Of a stretch of DNA of 51,685 bases, positions 38,233-46,710 are shown one piece after another. The stretch's first letter is position 1; each line of letters opens with the position of its first letter. Source of the stretch: Rhodospirillales bacterium (lineage in GTDB: Bacteria > Pseudomonadota > Alphaproteobacteria > Kiloniellales > JACOMY01); contig JACOMY010000020.1 of the NCBI GenBank assembly GCA_014324045.1, forward strand, positions 29,297 through 80,981, read 5' to 3'. The translations under genes and the position numbers were made by a program. Below the pieces are notes generated by a model. The model was not told the DNA's origin. It worked only from the letters and a program-made list of their open reading frames with translations, and did no database searches.

Positions 38233-39125
38233 ACAGAATAGCCGAGCCGCTCAAGAACATCGCCGAAGACATCGTTCAGTCTTTCGATGGTTTGAGGAGC
38301 CAGCTTTCTCCGGTGATCACCTGGCGTAACCTGACGTTTGCGCACCATAAGGTTCTCTTTTTTACCGCTTCTCTTAGGAACCCCGTCAACCTTCTGAAAA
38401 TCCTCCTCAAGGTTTTTCAAATTCGCAGATCCGGGCACACCGAAGACATCGGCGACCTGCCGCAGCCACCGAGCACGATTGCAAATCATATCTTCGTAGC
38501 GGACCAAGGTCACGTTCGGCCGGCCCAACAAATTGTCGATATAGTGCCGGTAGCGGTCGTGCAGGTTGCCAGTGCGATTCCAAACTCTTATGCCGGTACC
38601 GTAGTCTCCCCGGTAGTCTCCCCGGAAGCGGTAGGGTCTTTCGGTTGCCGTCGCCATGTTCATGACGAATGCATCTATTCCCTCCGCCGCGACCTCGGCC
38701 CGCGGTCCGGTGCCTCCTTTGATGGGGCCGCTGTGACTGTAGCAGAAGGCATAAAACATAGAGGTTAAGACATCGCGCGGGTCGCGCAGATGCAGCAGAA
38801 ACCTGGCCGCCTCGGGCTGCGGTATCGGATAGTAGAATCGTATGGGTCCAAAACAACCGGGGTTCAAGAACACCTCATCCGGCATACCGAACGGCTCCGC
38901 GATCCTGACACGGGGTGATCGGCGTGATTCATTGTATCCTCCCTTGGGGAGGGGGGGGACCAGCTGCCCAGATAAAATTTGTATCCCTGTATTTCCGATA
39001 AGCGGCTGCAAAACCACTTCACGACTATAGATCCGTGTCTCTGCATTAAAAAAATGAAAATACGGGTAGGCTGTTGCATCAAGGTTTCCTGCGACGAGAT
39101 TTAGGCGCGGCGCGTAGGCCGGCAT
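38229..39125 (-). CDS. Sulfotransferase-like protein, apparently lacking the N-terminal P-loop
   Basis: A 298-residue frame. The central FLLHLRDPRDVLTSMFYAFCYSHS (key residues RDPRDVLTS) matches the 3'-phosphate-binding block of PAPS-dependent sulfotransferases, and VTLVRYEDMICNRARWLRQ fits the later RYED-type motif. The usual N-terminal PKSGTTW-type loop is not visible, so the gene is truncated, divergent or inactive. A perfect 12-base tandem duplication creates RGDYRGDY near 38601-38624. The gene looks richer in A+T than its neighbours, which suggests transfer. Only the ATG at 39125 and a TTG at 39152 are available as starts, neither with a good ribosome site. Confidence 0.6.
   Translation of the reverse strand: MPAYAPRLNLVAGNLDATAYPYFHFFNAETRIYSREVVLQPLIGNTGIQILSGQLVPPLPKGGYNESRRSPRVRIAEPFGMPDEVFLNPGCFGPIRFYYPIPQPEAARFLLHLRDPRDVLTSMFYAFCYSHSGPIKGGTGPRAEVAAEGIDAFVMNMATATERPYRFRGDYRGDYGTGIRVWNRTGNLHDRYRHYIDNLLGRPNVTLVRYEDMICNRARWLRQVADVFGVPGSANLKNLEEDFQKVDGVPKRSGKKENLMVRKRQVTPGDHRRKLAPQTIERLNDVFGDVLERLGYSV
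38601..38624. repeat. Perfect 12-base tandem duplication inside the sulfotransferase-like gene
   Basis: GTAGTCTCCCCG occurs twice in a row. It keeps the frame and adds four residues (giving RGDYRGDY), so it looks like a recent slippage event. Confidence 0.8.
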
Positions 39126-39152
39126 GCTACAGATACAAGATAGCTTGGACAA

Positions 39153-39493
39153 CTAAACGGCACTTTCAAACAGAAAGTTCCCCAGACCCAGCGCCACCTA
39201 GCCAGTACCTCCTCCTGGACCTTGTGCGGCCGCTTCCCCTGATAGATGGCGTTGCCCAGCTGGTTGGAAGAAGGGGCCATGAGCCCGATGCCGATGAACC
39301 TGGCAACAGGCAAATTCGGGTGCGCCGTGCGTCTGCCCGCGGCTGGCTGGCGAGGGCGATCGATAGGGAAGAGTGACAGGAGCGCGGCTGCAGGCTCCGT
39401 TTAGGTGCCTGCCAAACCTCTCTGCAAGGCAGCCATCGCGCCGGAGCCTCTTTTCGCCGAACCCATCCGGCGATTAACCTGCCGGCGCTTGGT
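39153..39493. other. Gap with a minus-strand fragment of unknown origin
   Basis: About 340 bases between the sulfotransferase-like gene and azlC. A minus-strand frame near 39170-39300 reads FIGIGLMAPSSNQLGNAIYQG and then KVQEEVLARWRWVWG. It has the look of a real protein end but I cannot assign it, and it lacks a proper start. It could be another remnant at the border of the imported segment. Confidence 0.35.
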
Positions 39494-40213
39494 ATGAAGA
39501 CCGAACTCTCTTTTCCCGATCGGCAGGCTGCTTTTCGCGGCGGCCTCCGCGAAGCGGCTGGGGCGCCGGCATTGGCCATCGGTGCCAGCTTCCTCGGCTT
39601 CGGGGCCTTGGTGCGGGAATCGGGGCTCACGCTCTGGCATGGATTGATCTCGACGGCGACGACCTGGGCGCTGCCGGGTCAGGTGGCCATGGTGGAACTC
39701 TATGCCGTCGGCGCCGGTTTGGTGGCCATCGCCTTGGCGGTCGGGGCCAGCGCCACGCGACTCTTGCCGATGGTCATGACCCTGCTGCCCTTGATGCGCC
39801 AGCCTGGGGCGCCGCAGCGTCATTATCTGCTCTGGGTGCATTTTATCGCGCTGACCGGCTGGGCGGTGATCATGCGGGTCGGCCCCTCCCTGCCGCCAGC
39901 CCTGCGTCTGCCCTTCTTCCAAGGCTTCACCCTGGTGCTCTGGGCCACCACCCTGCTTGCCACGGCGATTGGCTACCTACTGCCCACGGTCTTGCCGGAA
40001 GCCGTCACCTTGAGCCTGGTGTTTCTAACGCCGCTCTACTTCACCATGCTGTTCCTGGAGGACCTGCGCGGGCACCGCAAGGCGCTGTCGCTTGTACTCG
40101 GCGCGCTGCTCGGGCCGCCGCTCTTCCTGCTGTCGCCCGATTGGAGCCTGATGCTGACCGGCATCTTGGGCGGCAGCCTCGCCTTCGTCCTCACGCGGAA
40201 CAAGAGGGCCTGA
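39494..40213 (+). CDS. azlC: AzlC family branched-chain amino acid exporter, large subunit
   Basis: A 239-residue inner-membrane protein with about six hydrophobic helices. It has the AzlC start (FRGGLREAAGAPALAIGASFLGFGAL; key residues FRGG, LGFGAL), WALPGQVAMVELY near 56, and LAVGASATRLLPMVMTLLP near 78, followed by YLLWVHFIALTGWA. AzlC with AzlD exports branched-chain amino acids. The ATG at 39494 gives the normal N-terminus. AzlD follows five bases later, so the pair forms an operon. Export of BCAA also fits loosely with the branched-chain-type E1 nearby. Confidence 0.92.
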   Translation: MKTELSFPDRQAAFRGGLREAAGAPALAIGASFLGFGALVRESGLTLWHGLISTATTWALPGQVAMVELYAVGAGLVAIALAVGASATRLLPMVMTLLPLMRQPGAPQRHYLLWVHFIALTGWAVIMRVGPSLPPALRLPFFQGFTLVLWATTLLATAIGYLLPTVLPEAVTLSLVFLTPLYFTMLFLEDLRGHRKALSLVLGALLGPPLFLLSPDWSLMLTGILGGSLAFVLTRNKRA

Positions 40214-40218
40214 AAGAT

Positions 40219-40554
40219 ATGCAGGAGAGCTGGCTCTGGCCCCTCGCCGTCCTCGCGGTCGCGGCCTTGGCGACCTATGTCTGGCGCTTTCTCGGTGTCC
40301 TGCTTTCCGGCCGAATCAATCCGGAGAGCGCCTTCTTCGCTTGGATGGCTTCGGTCGCTTATGCCCTGCTGGCCGGCCTCGTCACCCGCATGATCGTGCT
40401 GCCGGTGGGCCCCTTGATCGAGACTCCTCTGGCCGCGCGGCTGACGGCGGCGGCAGTTTGTCTGTTTTGCTTCCTGATTACCAGGCGCTTGCTGCCCTCC
40501 GTCCTGATCGGCGGCGGTAGCCTGGCGCTCTGGCTCTCCCTCAGTGTGTCATGA
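40219..40554 (+). CDS. azlD: AzlD family branched-chain amino acid transporter subunit
   Basis: A 111-residue membrane protein with three to four helices, the small partner of Azl[17 protein letters not shown] near 18 and [14 protein letters not shown] near 52 are typical. The ATG at 40219 is five bases after the azlC stop. Its last 14 bases overlap the 3' end of pgk on the other strand, so the two transcripts are convergent and share a common terminal segment. Confidence 0.9.
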   Translation: MQESWLWPLAVLAVAALATYVWRFLGVLLSGRINPESAFFAWMASVAYALLAGLVTRMIVLPVGPLIETPLAARLTAAAVCLFCFLITRRLLPSVLIGGGSLALWLSLSVS

Positions 40555-41734
40555 GGGCGGCGACGCCCGGCAGGCTTTTGCCTTCCAGCCACTCCAGAAA
40601 GGCGCCGCCGGCCGTCGAGACGTAGGAGAGCCTGCCGGCGGCCCCGGCCAGGGCCGCCACGGTATCGCCGCCGCCGGCAACCGACAGCAGGCTGCCACTG
40701 TCGGTCAAGGCGATCGCGGCGGCCGCCGTTGCCATGGTGGCACGATCGAAGGGTGGGAACTCGAAAGCACCCAGCGGCCCGTTCCAGACCAGGGTCTTGG
40801 CCTCGCTCAGCGCTGCCTCGATGGCATCGATGGTCTTGGGGCCGACGTCCAGGATCATCTTGTCGGCCGGGATGGCGTCCAGAGCTACAGTTGCGGCCGG
40901 GGCGCCGGCCTCAAGCCTCGCGGCGACCACGGCGTCTTCAGGCAGCAGGATGCGGCAACCGGCGTCGGCCGAGGCTTTGTCAATCTTGGCCGCCGTCTCC
41001 GCCAGGTTGCGCTCGCAGAGTGAGGCGCCGACTTCGATGCCGCGGGCATGGAGGAAAGTGTTGGCCATGCCGCCGCCGATCGCGAGCACATCGACCTTCT
41101 CGATGAGATTGCCCAGCAGCTCCAGCTTGGTCGAGATCTTGGCGCCGCCGACGATGGCTACAACCGGCCGGGCCGGGGCCTCCAGCGCGCGGGAGAGATG
41201 CTCGATTTCCTCCTGCATCGAGAACCCGGCTGCGGCCGGCAGGCGATGCGCCAGGCCTTCGGTCGAGGCGTGCGCACGATGGGCGGTCGAAAAGGCGTCG
41301 TTGACGTAGAGATCGCCCAAACTGGCCAAGGCAGCCACGAAGTCCGGTTCGTTTTTTTCCTCCCCGGCATGGAAGCGCAGGTTCTCTAGCATCAGGACCC
41401 CGCCCGGCGCCAGCGCGGCGATGGCCGTCTCGGCGGCAGAGCCGATGCAGTCCTCAGCGAGGGTCACCGGCGCGCCTAGCAGCCCGCTTAGGGCTTCGGC
41501 CACCGGCTTCAGGCTCATCTCCGGATTAGCTTTGCCCTTGGGGCGGCCGAAGTGGCTCATCACCACGACCTTGGCGCCGGCCTCTTGCAGCCGGCGAACG
41601 GTCGGCAGGCTGCGCTCGATCCGGGTGGCGTCGGCCACGGCGCCGCCGCGCAGCGGCACGTTGAAGTCGGCGCGCAGCAGCACCCGCTTGCCTTGGAGAT
41701 CGCCCAAGTCACCGATGGTCTTCATCTGCGTCAT
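40541..41734 (-). CDS. pgk: Phosphoglycerate kinase
   Basis: A 397-residue PGK that transfers phosphate from 1,3-bisphosphoglycerate to ADP in glycolysis and runs in reverse in gluconeogenesis. The N-domain has [11 protein letters not shown] near 19, SHFGRPKG near 60, and [18 protein letters not shown] near 118. The C-domain has [16 protein letters not shown] near 198, [10 protein letters not shown] near 318, and [12 protein letters not shown] near 353. The length is standard. The gene is complete, and the ATG at 41734 (MTQMKT) is the usual start; a second ATG three codons later is possible. It is monocistronic as far as visible, with direct repeats upstream. Confidence 0.97.
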   Translation of the reverse strand: MTQMKTIGDLGDLQGKRVLLRADFNVPLRGGAVADATRIERSLPTVRRLQEAGAKVVVMSHFGRPKGKANPEMSLKPVAEALSGLLGAPVTLAEDCIGSAAETAIAALAPGGVLMLENLRFHAGEEKNEPDFVAALASLGDLYVNDAFSTAHRAHASTEGLAHRLPAAAGFSMQEEIEHLSRALEAPARPVVAIVGGAKISTKLELLGNLIEKVDVLAIGGGMANTFLHARGIEVGASLCERNLAETAAKIDKASADAGCRILLPEDAVVAARLEAGAPAATVALDAIPADKMILDVGPKTIDAIEAALSEAKTLVWNGPLGAFEFPPFDRATMATAAAAIALTDSGSLLSVAGGGDTVAALAGAAGRLSYVSTAGGAFLEWLEGKSLPGVAALMTH

Positions 41735-41760
41735 GTCCTCGTTCTTCTCGCCATCCTGAT

Positions 41761-41802
41761 TGTGTGTCGCGCGGCGACCCCAGTTGTATGTCGCGCGGCG
41801 AC
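41761..41802. repeat. Two direct repeats, each an interrupted palindrome, upstream of pgk
   Basis: TGTGTGTCGCGCGGCGAC (41761-41778) and TGTATGTCGCGCGGCGAC (41785-41802) lie 24 bases apart, differing at one position. Each contains GTCGC and GCGAC around GCG. They sit 27-68 bases before the pgk start and about 110 bases before the divergent methyltransferase gene, a place suited to an operator, though no regulator is known. A dispersed repeat is the alternative. Confidence 0.45.
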
Positions 41803-41910
41803 AGGGACCACAAAGCGCGGCGGGCCGGCAAGGGGCCAGGGGCGCGCAGGCGCGGCCTTTAATGCCGCAAGACGTTGACCGAGAGATGATCGCCCTCCAC
41901 CCTTAGCGGA

Positions 41911-42993
41911 ATGATCGAAAAGATCGCGCAGATCGCCGAGCGCGGGCCAAGGGCAGGGCATCTGAGCCCCCTGCAGCGCCGAGCCTATCGTTTGAGCCAG
42001 ATGGCAAGCGTCGGGCTCTTTGCCGGACAGAAATGGCTGTCGGCAGGCTTGATGCGACCGGTCCGGGCCGATCCCCCGATCGAGGGTCCGCTGCCCAGCC
42101 GCGACGAGATCCTGGCCGATTTGCGTCGTCTAATGGCACGCGATCTGGAGAATGCGGAACGCGGGCTCTATCCGCTGCCCGACGATCTACTGCGACGGCC
42201 CTTGGGCGCGCTGACCAATGCGATCGGCTATTTCCGCGACCTTCCGGCTATCGAGCGGCGGCGGCATAGCGGCCGCAGCCAGGAAGTCTTCGAGCAGCAG
42301 GTCCAACCCGGCTTGCCGCGCTACTATCAACAGAATTTCCACTATCAGAGCGACGGGTGGCTCAGCCGCCGTTCGGCCCGGCTCTACGATCATCAGGTGG
42401 AGGTGCTTTTCTCCGGCGGCGGCGACGCGATGCGGCGCCAAGCCTTGGTGCCGCTGGCCAAGGTTCTGCGCGGCGCCGGGCGCCGCCTGCTGCGGCTCGC
42501 CGACCTAGGAAGCGGCAACGGCGGTCTGCTGCCCTTTTTGAAGCAAGCCTATCCGCGTGTGGAGGTTTTGGGTATCGATCTTTCGCTGCCCTACTTGGAA
42601 GAGACGGCGCGTCGCTTGCGCCCCTATCGGCGCTGGCAGTTGACCCAGGCGCCGGTGGAGGCCTTGCCATTGGCCGATCGCTCGCAGGATGCCGTCACCA
42701 GCGTCTTCCTGTTCCACGAACTGCCCCGCAAGGTCCGCTCCCAAGTAGTGCTGGAGGCTGCTCGCGTATTGAAGCCGAACGGCAGCTTCGTGCTGTTGGA
42801 TTCGATCCAAAAGGGCGACAACGCCGCCTACGACACACTGCTGGATTACTTCCCCGTGGCCTTCCACGAGCCCTACTATGCTGACTACGTCCGTCAGGAC
42901 ATGACTTCCCTCTTTGCCAAAGCGGGCTTTCGTATGGAAAGTGTCGAGGTCGCCTACTTCGCACGCTGCATGCACTTGGTGCGTAGCGCGTGA
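41911..42993 (+). CDS. Class I SAM-dependent methyltransferase with N-terminal helical extension
   Basis: A 360-residue protein. The first 140 residues are helical and charged (HLSPLQRRAYRLSQMASVGLF near 18, then YYQQNFHYQSDGWLS near 137) and are followed by a UbiE-like methyltransferase core with the SAM motif LADLGSGNGGLLPFLKQA near 194, VEALPLADRSQDAVTSVFLFHELP near 247-270 (key residues PLADRSQDAV, HELP), and VLKPNGSFVLLDSIQ near 287. The N-terminal part is seen in proteins of unknown function, so the substrate is unknown. It is divergent from pgk. The ATG at 41911 is the first in frame after a stop region. Confidence 0.87.
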   Translation: MIEKIAQIAERGPRAGHLSPLQRRAYRLSQMASVGLFAGQKWLSAGLMRPVRADPPIEGPLPSRDEILADLRRLMARDLENAERGLYPLPDDLLRRPLGALTNAIGYFRDLPAIERRRHSGRSQEVFEQQVQPGLPRYYQQNFHYQSDGWLSRRSARLYDHQVEVLFSGGGDAMRRQALVPLAKVLRGAGRRLLRLADLGSGNGGLLPFLKQAYPRVEVLGIDLSLPYLEETARRLRPYRRWQLTQAPVEALPLADRSQDAVTSVFLFHELPRKVRSQVVLEAARVLKPNGSFVLLDSIQKGDNAAYDTLLDYFPVAFHEPYYADYVRQDMTSLFAKAGFRMESVEVAYFARCMHLVRSA

Positions 42994-43238
42994 CCGGCCC
43001 CGCAGTAACGACGGGTGGCTTTCGTGGCGGTGCCGGAGAGAGAACAGAACATCACGAACCGCATGTGTTAGTGTTCCGACTGTTGAAAATCAGCTTTTCT
43101 GCACTCTTCACCTTGCCGTCTTTGCGGGCTGGGATCATCACAAGGGCAATCGCATTCTGGCCCAGCTGCGGCGGCTTGGGTTAGTCTCCGTCTCCCAGTG
43201 CAGACGCAAAATTTGCTCCAACAATAACTTGATAGGCG

Positions 43239-44492
43239 ATGCTCTCCGTGATCTTTCGACTCTTTCCGCTCCTGATCGCGTCATGCCTCTTGGCTCTGTC
43301 GGCGGTTGCGGCCGAAATGACGACGCTGAAACCGGCCATCATGGTCAACGACAAGGTGATCTCCGCGTTGGAGATCGAAATGCGGGTCAAGCTGGCATTG
43401 GTGTCTGCCGGGCTGCAGGAATCGGATGAGGCGCGCACGTTCCTGACCCGCCAGGTCGAGCAGGCCTTGATCGATGAAGAACTGCAAGTCCAGGAGGCCA
43501 AGCGACTGGGCATCACTTCCTCCGCAGAGGAAGAGGCGGTGACCTTCCGGCAGATTGCCCGCAGCAACGGCCTCGACGTCACGACCCTGCGCCAACGCCT
43601 CGAGGGTGCGGGCATCCTGCCAGCCTATCTGATGGATCAAATCCGTGCTGAGTTGCTCTGGCGGGCGGTTCTGCGCAGCGAGATAATGCCGCAGGTGATT
43701 GTGACGGAGGAGGATGTGGACGAAGCGGTCAAGAGCATCGAGGCTCGTCAGGGCGAACCGCAGCGCCTCTTGGCGGAGATTTTCCTGCCGATCGACAATC
43801 CCGCCGATACCGGCGAGGTTGTCGCGACCGCCGAAGAAGCGATCGAGCAAATGCGGCGCGGCAGCGGCTTCCAGGCCATGGCGCGCCAAGTCTCGCAGGC
43901 GCCCACCGCCTCGGTCGGCGGCGACATGGGTTGGGTCGAAGCCGGTAGTCTGCCTCAAGAAGTCGAGGAGGCCTTGACCAAGATCAAGGTGGGCCGGCTG
44001 ACCCCGCCCATCGTGACACCTTACGGCGTCTACATCATGCTGCTGCGCGACGAACGGCCGCCGCCAGAGCGCAAGATCGCGGTCTCGGTCAAGATGTTGA
44101 CCTTCCCCGTCAGAAACTTCGAGAACCGCAGCCAGGTCAATCGGGCAGCCGGGCGTGCCACCGAGGCGCAGAAGGCCTTAACCTCCTGCGAAGCGGCCCC
44201 GGCGGTGGCCAAGCGCTTCAGCGCTCAGGTCGAGCCCCTGCCCGAAGAGTTTGAGGTCTCGCGTATGCCGGGCAACCTCCGGAGTGTGACGATGGGGCTG
44301 CCGATCGGCCAAGCTAGCGAGCCGTTCAGGGCACCCGAGGGCATCGGACTCGCCATCGTCTGCGCCCGCACCGACAGCGGCATCGACCGTGATTTGGTGC
44401 GCCAGCGGTTGATGTCCGAGCAGGTCGACCGGCGCTCGCGGCGCTATCTGCAGGACCTGCGCAGCCTCGCCACCATCGAGATGCGAAACTGA
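43239..44492 (+). CDS. surA: SurA-type periplasmic chaperone/peptidyl-prolyl isomerase
   Basis: A 417-residue SurA that escorts outer-membrane proteins through the periplasm. A signal peptide (about 1-25, ending AVAA) is followed by a SurA N-terminal domain (ALEIEMRVKLALVSAG near 43), one parvulin domain (about 170-270, with GGDMGWVEAGSLPQEVEEAL; key residues GGDMGWV) and a C-terminal region. It starts 245 bases after the preceding gene. In most proteobacteria lptD precedes and pdxA follows; here neither is adjacent, and rsmA follows directly. Confidence 0.92.
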   Translation: MLSVIFRLFPLLIASCLLALSAVAAEMTTLKPAIMVNDKVISALEIEMRVKLALVSAGLQESDEARTFLTRQVEQALIDEELQVQEAKRLGITSSAEEEAVTFRQIARSNGLDVTTLRQRLEGAGILPAYLMDQIRAELLWRAVLRSEIMPQVIVTEEDVDEAVKSIEARQGEPQRLLAEIFLPIDNPADTGEVVATAEEAIEQMRRGSGFQAMARQVSQAPTASVGGDMGWVEAGSLPQEVEEALTKIKVGRLTPPIVTPYGVYIMLLRDERPPPERKIAVSVKMLTFPVRNFENRSQVNRAAGRATEAQKALTSCEAAPAVAKRFSAQVEPLPEEFEVSRMPGNLRSVTMGLPIGQASEPFRAPEGIGLAIVCARTDSGIDRDLVRQRLMSEQVDRRSRRYLQDLRSLATIEMRN

Positions 44493-45352
44493 CCGATCTC
44501 CTCCCGGCGCTACCGCCGCTAACCAAGGTCATCCAGCGCCACGGCCTAAGTGCTCGCAAGGAACTGGGGCAGCATTTCCTGCTCGATCCCGGCATCACCC
44601 GGCGGATCGCCGCGGCTGCGGGTCCGCTGGAAGGCCGAGACGTCATCGAGATCGGACCTGGACCCGGCGGGCTGACTCGGGCGCTGCTCGAGAGTCCTTG
44701 CCGGCGGGTGATCGCAGTGGAGAAGGACAGCCGCTGCCTGGAGGCGCTGGCCGAACTGGCGCAAGCCTATCCCGGTCGCCTCGAGGTGGTAGCCGGCGAT
44801 GCCTTGAAGCTGGAAGCCCGGCATCTGGGTACGGCACCACGCAAGCTGGTCGCCAACCTGCCCTACAACGTCGCTACGCCGCTGCTGATCGGCTGGCTGC
44901 AAGCCCTGGACTGCGACCCCGCTTGCCTGGAAAGCTTGACCCTCATGTTCCAGAAGGAGGTCGGGCAGCGCTTGGTCGCCGCGCCGGGCACCTCGGCCTA
45001 CGGGCGGCTCAGCATCGTTACGCAATGGCTGACGCGGGCCGAGAGCTGTTTCGACCTGCCGCCCGGCGCCTTCAAGCCGCCGCCTAAGGTGGTCTCCAGT
45101 GTGTTGCGCCTGACGCCCCATGCCTGCCCCAGCCCACCGGCCCGCCTGGCCAGCCTGGAACGGGTGACCGGGGCTGCATTCGGCCAGCGCCGCAAGATGC
45201 TACGTCAGAGTTTGAAGAGGCTGAGGGTCGATACCAAGCAGTTGTTGGCAGCCGCCGGAATCGAGGAGACCCTGCGCGCCGAAACCCTGACGCTGGCCGA
45301 TTTCTGTCGTCTCGCCCAAGCCTTGGATCGCTTTACAGAAGAGCTTGCCTAG
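44489..45352 (+). CDS. rsmA: 16S rRNA dimethyladenosine methyltransferase RsmA (KsgA), CTG start
   Basis: A 287-residue KsgA/RsmA that dimethylates two adenines near the 3' end of 16S rRNA. Conserved blocks are HGLSARKELGQHFLLDPGI near 18-36, the SAM motif VIEIGPGPGGLTRALLES near 52, ANLPYNVATPLLIGWL near 116 (NLPY motif), and FKPPPKVVSSVLRL near 192. The protein aligns with the family from TDLLPALPPLTKVI, where the initiating codon should be, and the codon there is CTG (44489). No ATG, GTG or TTG occurs in frame between the previous in-frame position and 44708, which would delete the SAM motif. The CTG overlaps the surA stop as CTGA, suggesting coupling. Start by inference; family certain. 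Confidence 0.9.
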   Translation: MTDLLPALPPLTKVIQRHGLSARKELGQHFLLDPGITRRIAAAAGPLEGRDVIEIGPGPGGLTRALLESPCRRVIAVEKDSRCLEALAELAQAYPGRLEVVAGDALKLEARHLGTAPRKLVANLPYNVATPLLIGWLQALDCDPACLESLTLMFQKEVGQRLVAAPGTSAYGRLSIVTQWLTRAESCFDLPPGAFKPPPKVVSSVLRLTPHACPSPPARLASLERVTGAAFGQRRKMLRQSLKRLRVDTKQLLAAAGIEETLRAETLTLADFCRLAQALDRFTEELA

Positions 45353-45403
45353 CATGCCGCCAGCGCCCAGACTGAAATGTCAGACATCGGCGAAGGAAGC
45401 GTC

Positions 45404-46054
45404 ATGGCCAGTTTCGACGGCAAGCGCCTGAGCGGCATTCAGCGGCAGCTGCACAGCCACCTGCCCTCCGACCCGGCCCTCAGGGTCAAGTCGCTGGAAA
45501 GCCTCCTGGTAGACAAGGGCTATCTTGACAGCGGCGCCGTGGATGCCTGGGTCGAGATCTATTCGGAACAGGTCGGCCCCAAGAACGGTGCGGCCGTGGT
45601 GGCGCGGGCCTGGTGCGATCCGGCCTTCAAGGCGCGGCTGTTGGCCGACGGCACCGCTGCGGTGGCGGAGTTCGATTTCGTCGGCCGCCACAACGCCAAG
45701 ATCGTCGCTGTGGAGAACAAGCCTGAGGTTCACAATCTGGTCGTCTGCACGCTCTGCTCCTGCTATCCGCTGGCGCTGCTCGGGGTGCCGCCAACCTGGT
45801 ACAAAGCCAACGAGTACCGCGCCCGTGCCGTGCGCGAGCCGCGCGCGGTGCTGGCGGAGTTCTGCGTGGTACTGCCGCCCGGGGTCAAGGTGCGGGTCTG
45901 GGACAGCACCTCGGAAGCCCGCTACTTCGTCCTGCCGCAGCGGCCCGACGGGACCGAAGATCTGGACGAAGCGGCCTTGGCCGCGTTGGTCACCCGGAAT
46001 GCCATGATCGGCACCGCCTTGGTCCAGGCACCCGGCGAGGAGAAGGAGGCCTGA
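45404..46054 (+). CDS. nthA: Nitrile hydratase alpha subunit, cobalt type
   Basis: A 216-residue alpha subunit that, with NthB, hydrates nitriles to amides. The metal-binding claw VCTLCSC is at 114-120 (ligands C115, C118, S119, C120); Thr at 116 is the signature of the cobalt enzymes, whereas iron forms carry Ser. It is followed by YPLALLGVPPTWYKANEYRA. The C-terminal VRVWDSTSEARYFVLPQRP is typical. I chose ATG 45404 with GAAGGAAG four bases upstream; an ATG at 45377 would add nine residues. It is followed by nthB with a one-base overlap. Thiocyanate hydrolase is unlikely because nthB is a single fused-type subunit. Confidence 0.93.
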   Translation: MASFDGKRLSGIQRQLHSHLPSDPALRVKSLESLLVDKGYLDSGAVDAWVEIYSEQVGPKNGAAVVARAWCDPAFKARLLADGTAAVAEFDFVGRHNAKIVAVENKPEVHNLVVCTLCSCYPLALLGVPPTWYKANEYRARAVREPRAVLAEFCVVLPPGVKVRVWDSTSEARYFVLPQRPDGTEDLDEAALAALVTRNAMIGTALVQAPGEEKEA

Positions 46055-46710
46055 TGGACGGCATGCACGATCTGGGCGGCGCCGAGGGCTTCGGCCCCAT
46101 CGACCGCAGCCACGAGGACGAGCCTTTTCACGAGGCTTGGGAAGGCCGCATGTTCGCTATGGCCGCTGCCATGGCCCGGCCTGCCGACTGGACCATCGAT
46201 TGGTTCCGCTATGCGCGCGAGTGTGCACGGCCGATCGATTACATGACCCTGGGCTACTTCGATCAGTGGGCGAAAGCCTACGAGACCCTGTGGGTGGATT
46301 GTGGACTGCTGACTATCGGGGAGTTGGAGGCCGGCAAGTCCCTGCGGCCCGCGCAGCCGCTGGCACCTCCGCTGCGCGCAGAAGACATTCGCGGCAAGGC
46401 GCACCATCCGCCCAATCCCTTGCGCCCGGATGCCGCCAAGCCGGCCTTTGCCACCGGTGCTGCGGTACGCTGCAAGACCAGCGGCCATTCCGGCCACACC
46501 CGTCTGCCCAGTTACGCCCGCGGCAAGCCCGGCGTTATCCAGGCCTACTACGGCCCGCAGTTGCTGCCGGACGCTGCGGCCGCTGGCCAGGAGCGTGCCG
46601 AGCCGCTCTATTCGGTCCTCTTCAAGGCCCGCCACCTCTGGCCTGAGGCAACCGCGAGTGAAGACGAGGTCTGCCTCGATCTCTGGGAAAGCTACCTTGA
46701 GCCGGTCTGA
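46054..46710 (+). CDS. nthB: Nitrile hydratase beta subunit
   Basis: A 218-residue beta subunit. The N-terminal MDGMHDLGGAEGFGPI is the family signature, with a helical N-domain (WTIDWFRYARE near 47) and a C-terminal SH3-like barrel containing RCKTSGHSGHTRLPSYARG near 140-158 (key residues GHTRLP, RGK), whose arginines reach the active site in alpha. The ATG shares one base with the nthA stop (TGATG), and AGGAGGC is just upstream. The next start also overlaps this gene. Order alpha-beta-accessory is common for cobalt-type operons. Confidence 0.93.
   Translation: MDGMHDLGGAEGFGPIDRSHEDEPFHEAWEGRMFAMAAAMARPADWTIDWFRYARECARPIDYMTLGYFDQWAKAYETLWVDCGLLTIGELEAGKSLRPAQPLAPPLRAEDIRGKAHHPPNPLRPDAAKPAFATGAAVRCKTSGHSGHTRLPSYARGKPGVIQAYYGPQLLPDAAAAGQERAEPLYSVLFKARHLWPEATASEDEVCLDLWESYLEPV

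Noticed and set aside
43000-43238. Possible lptD remnant upstream of surA
   Set aside because: I looked for lptD C-terminal motifs in the 245-base gap and found none; only a short unrelated open frame is there.
45404-46710. Reading the nth genes as thiocyanate hydrolase
   Set aside because: That enzyme has beta and alpha chains as separate pieces of the beta-type subunit; here one intact 218-residue beta subunit is present with an nth accessory gene.
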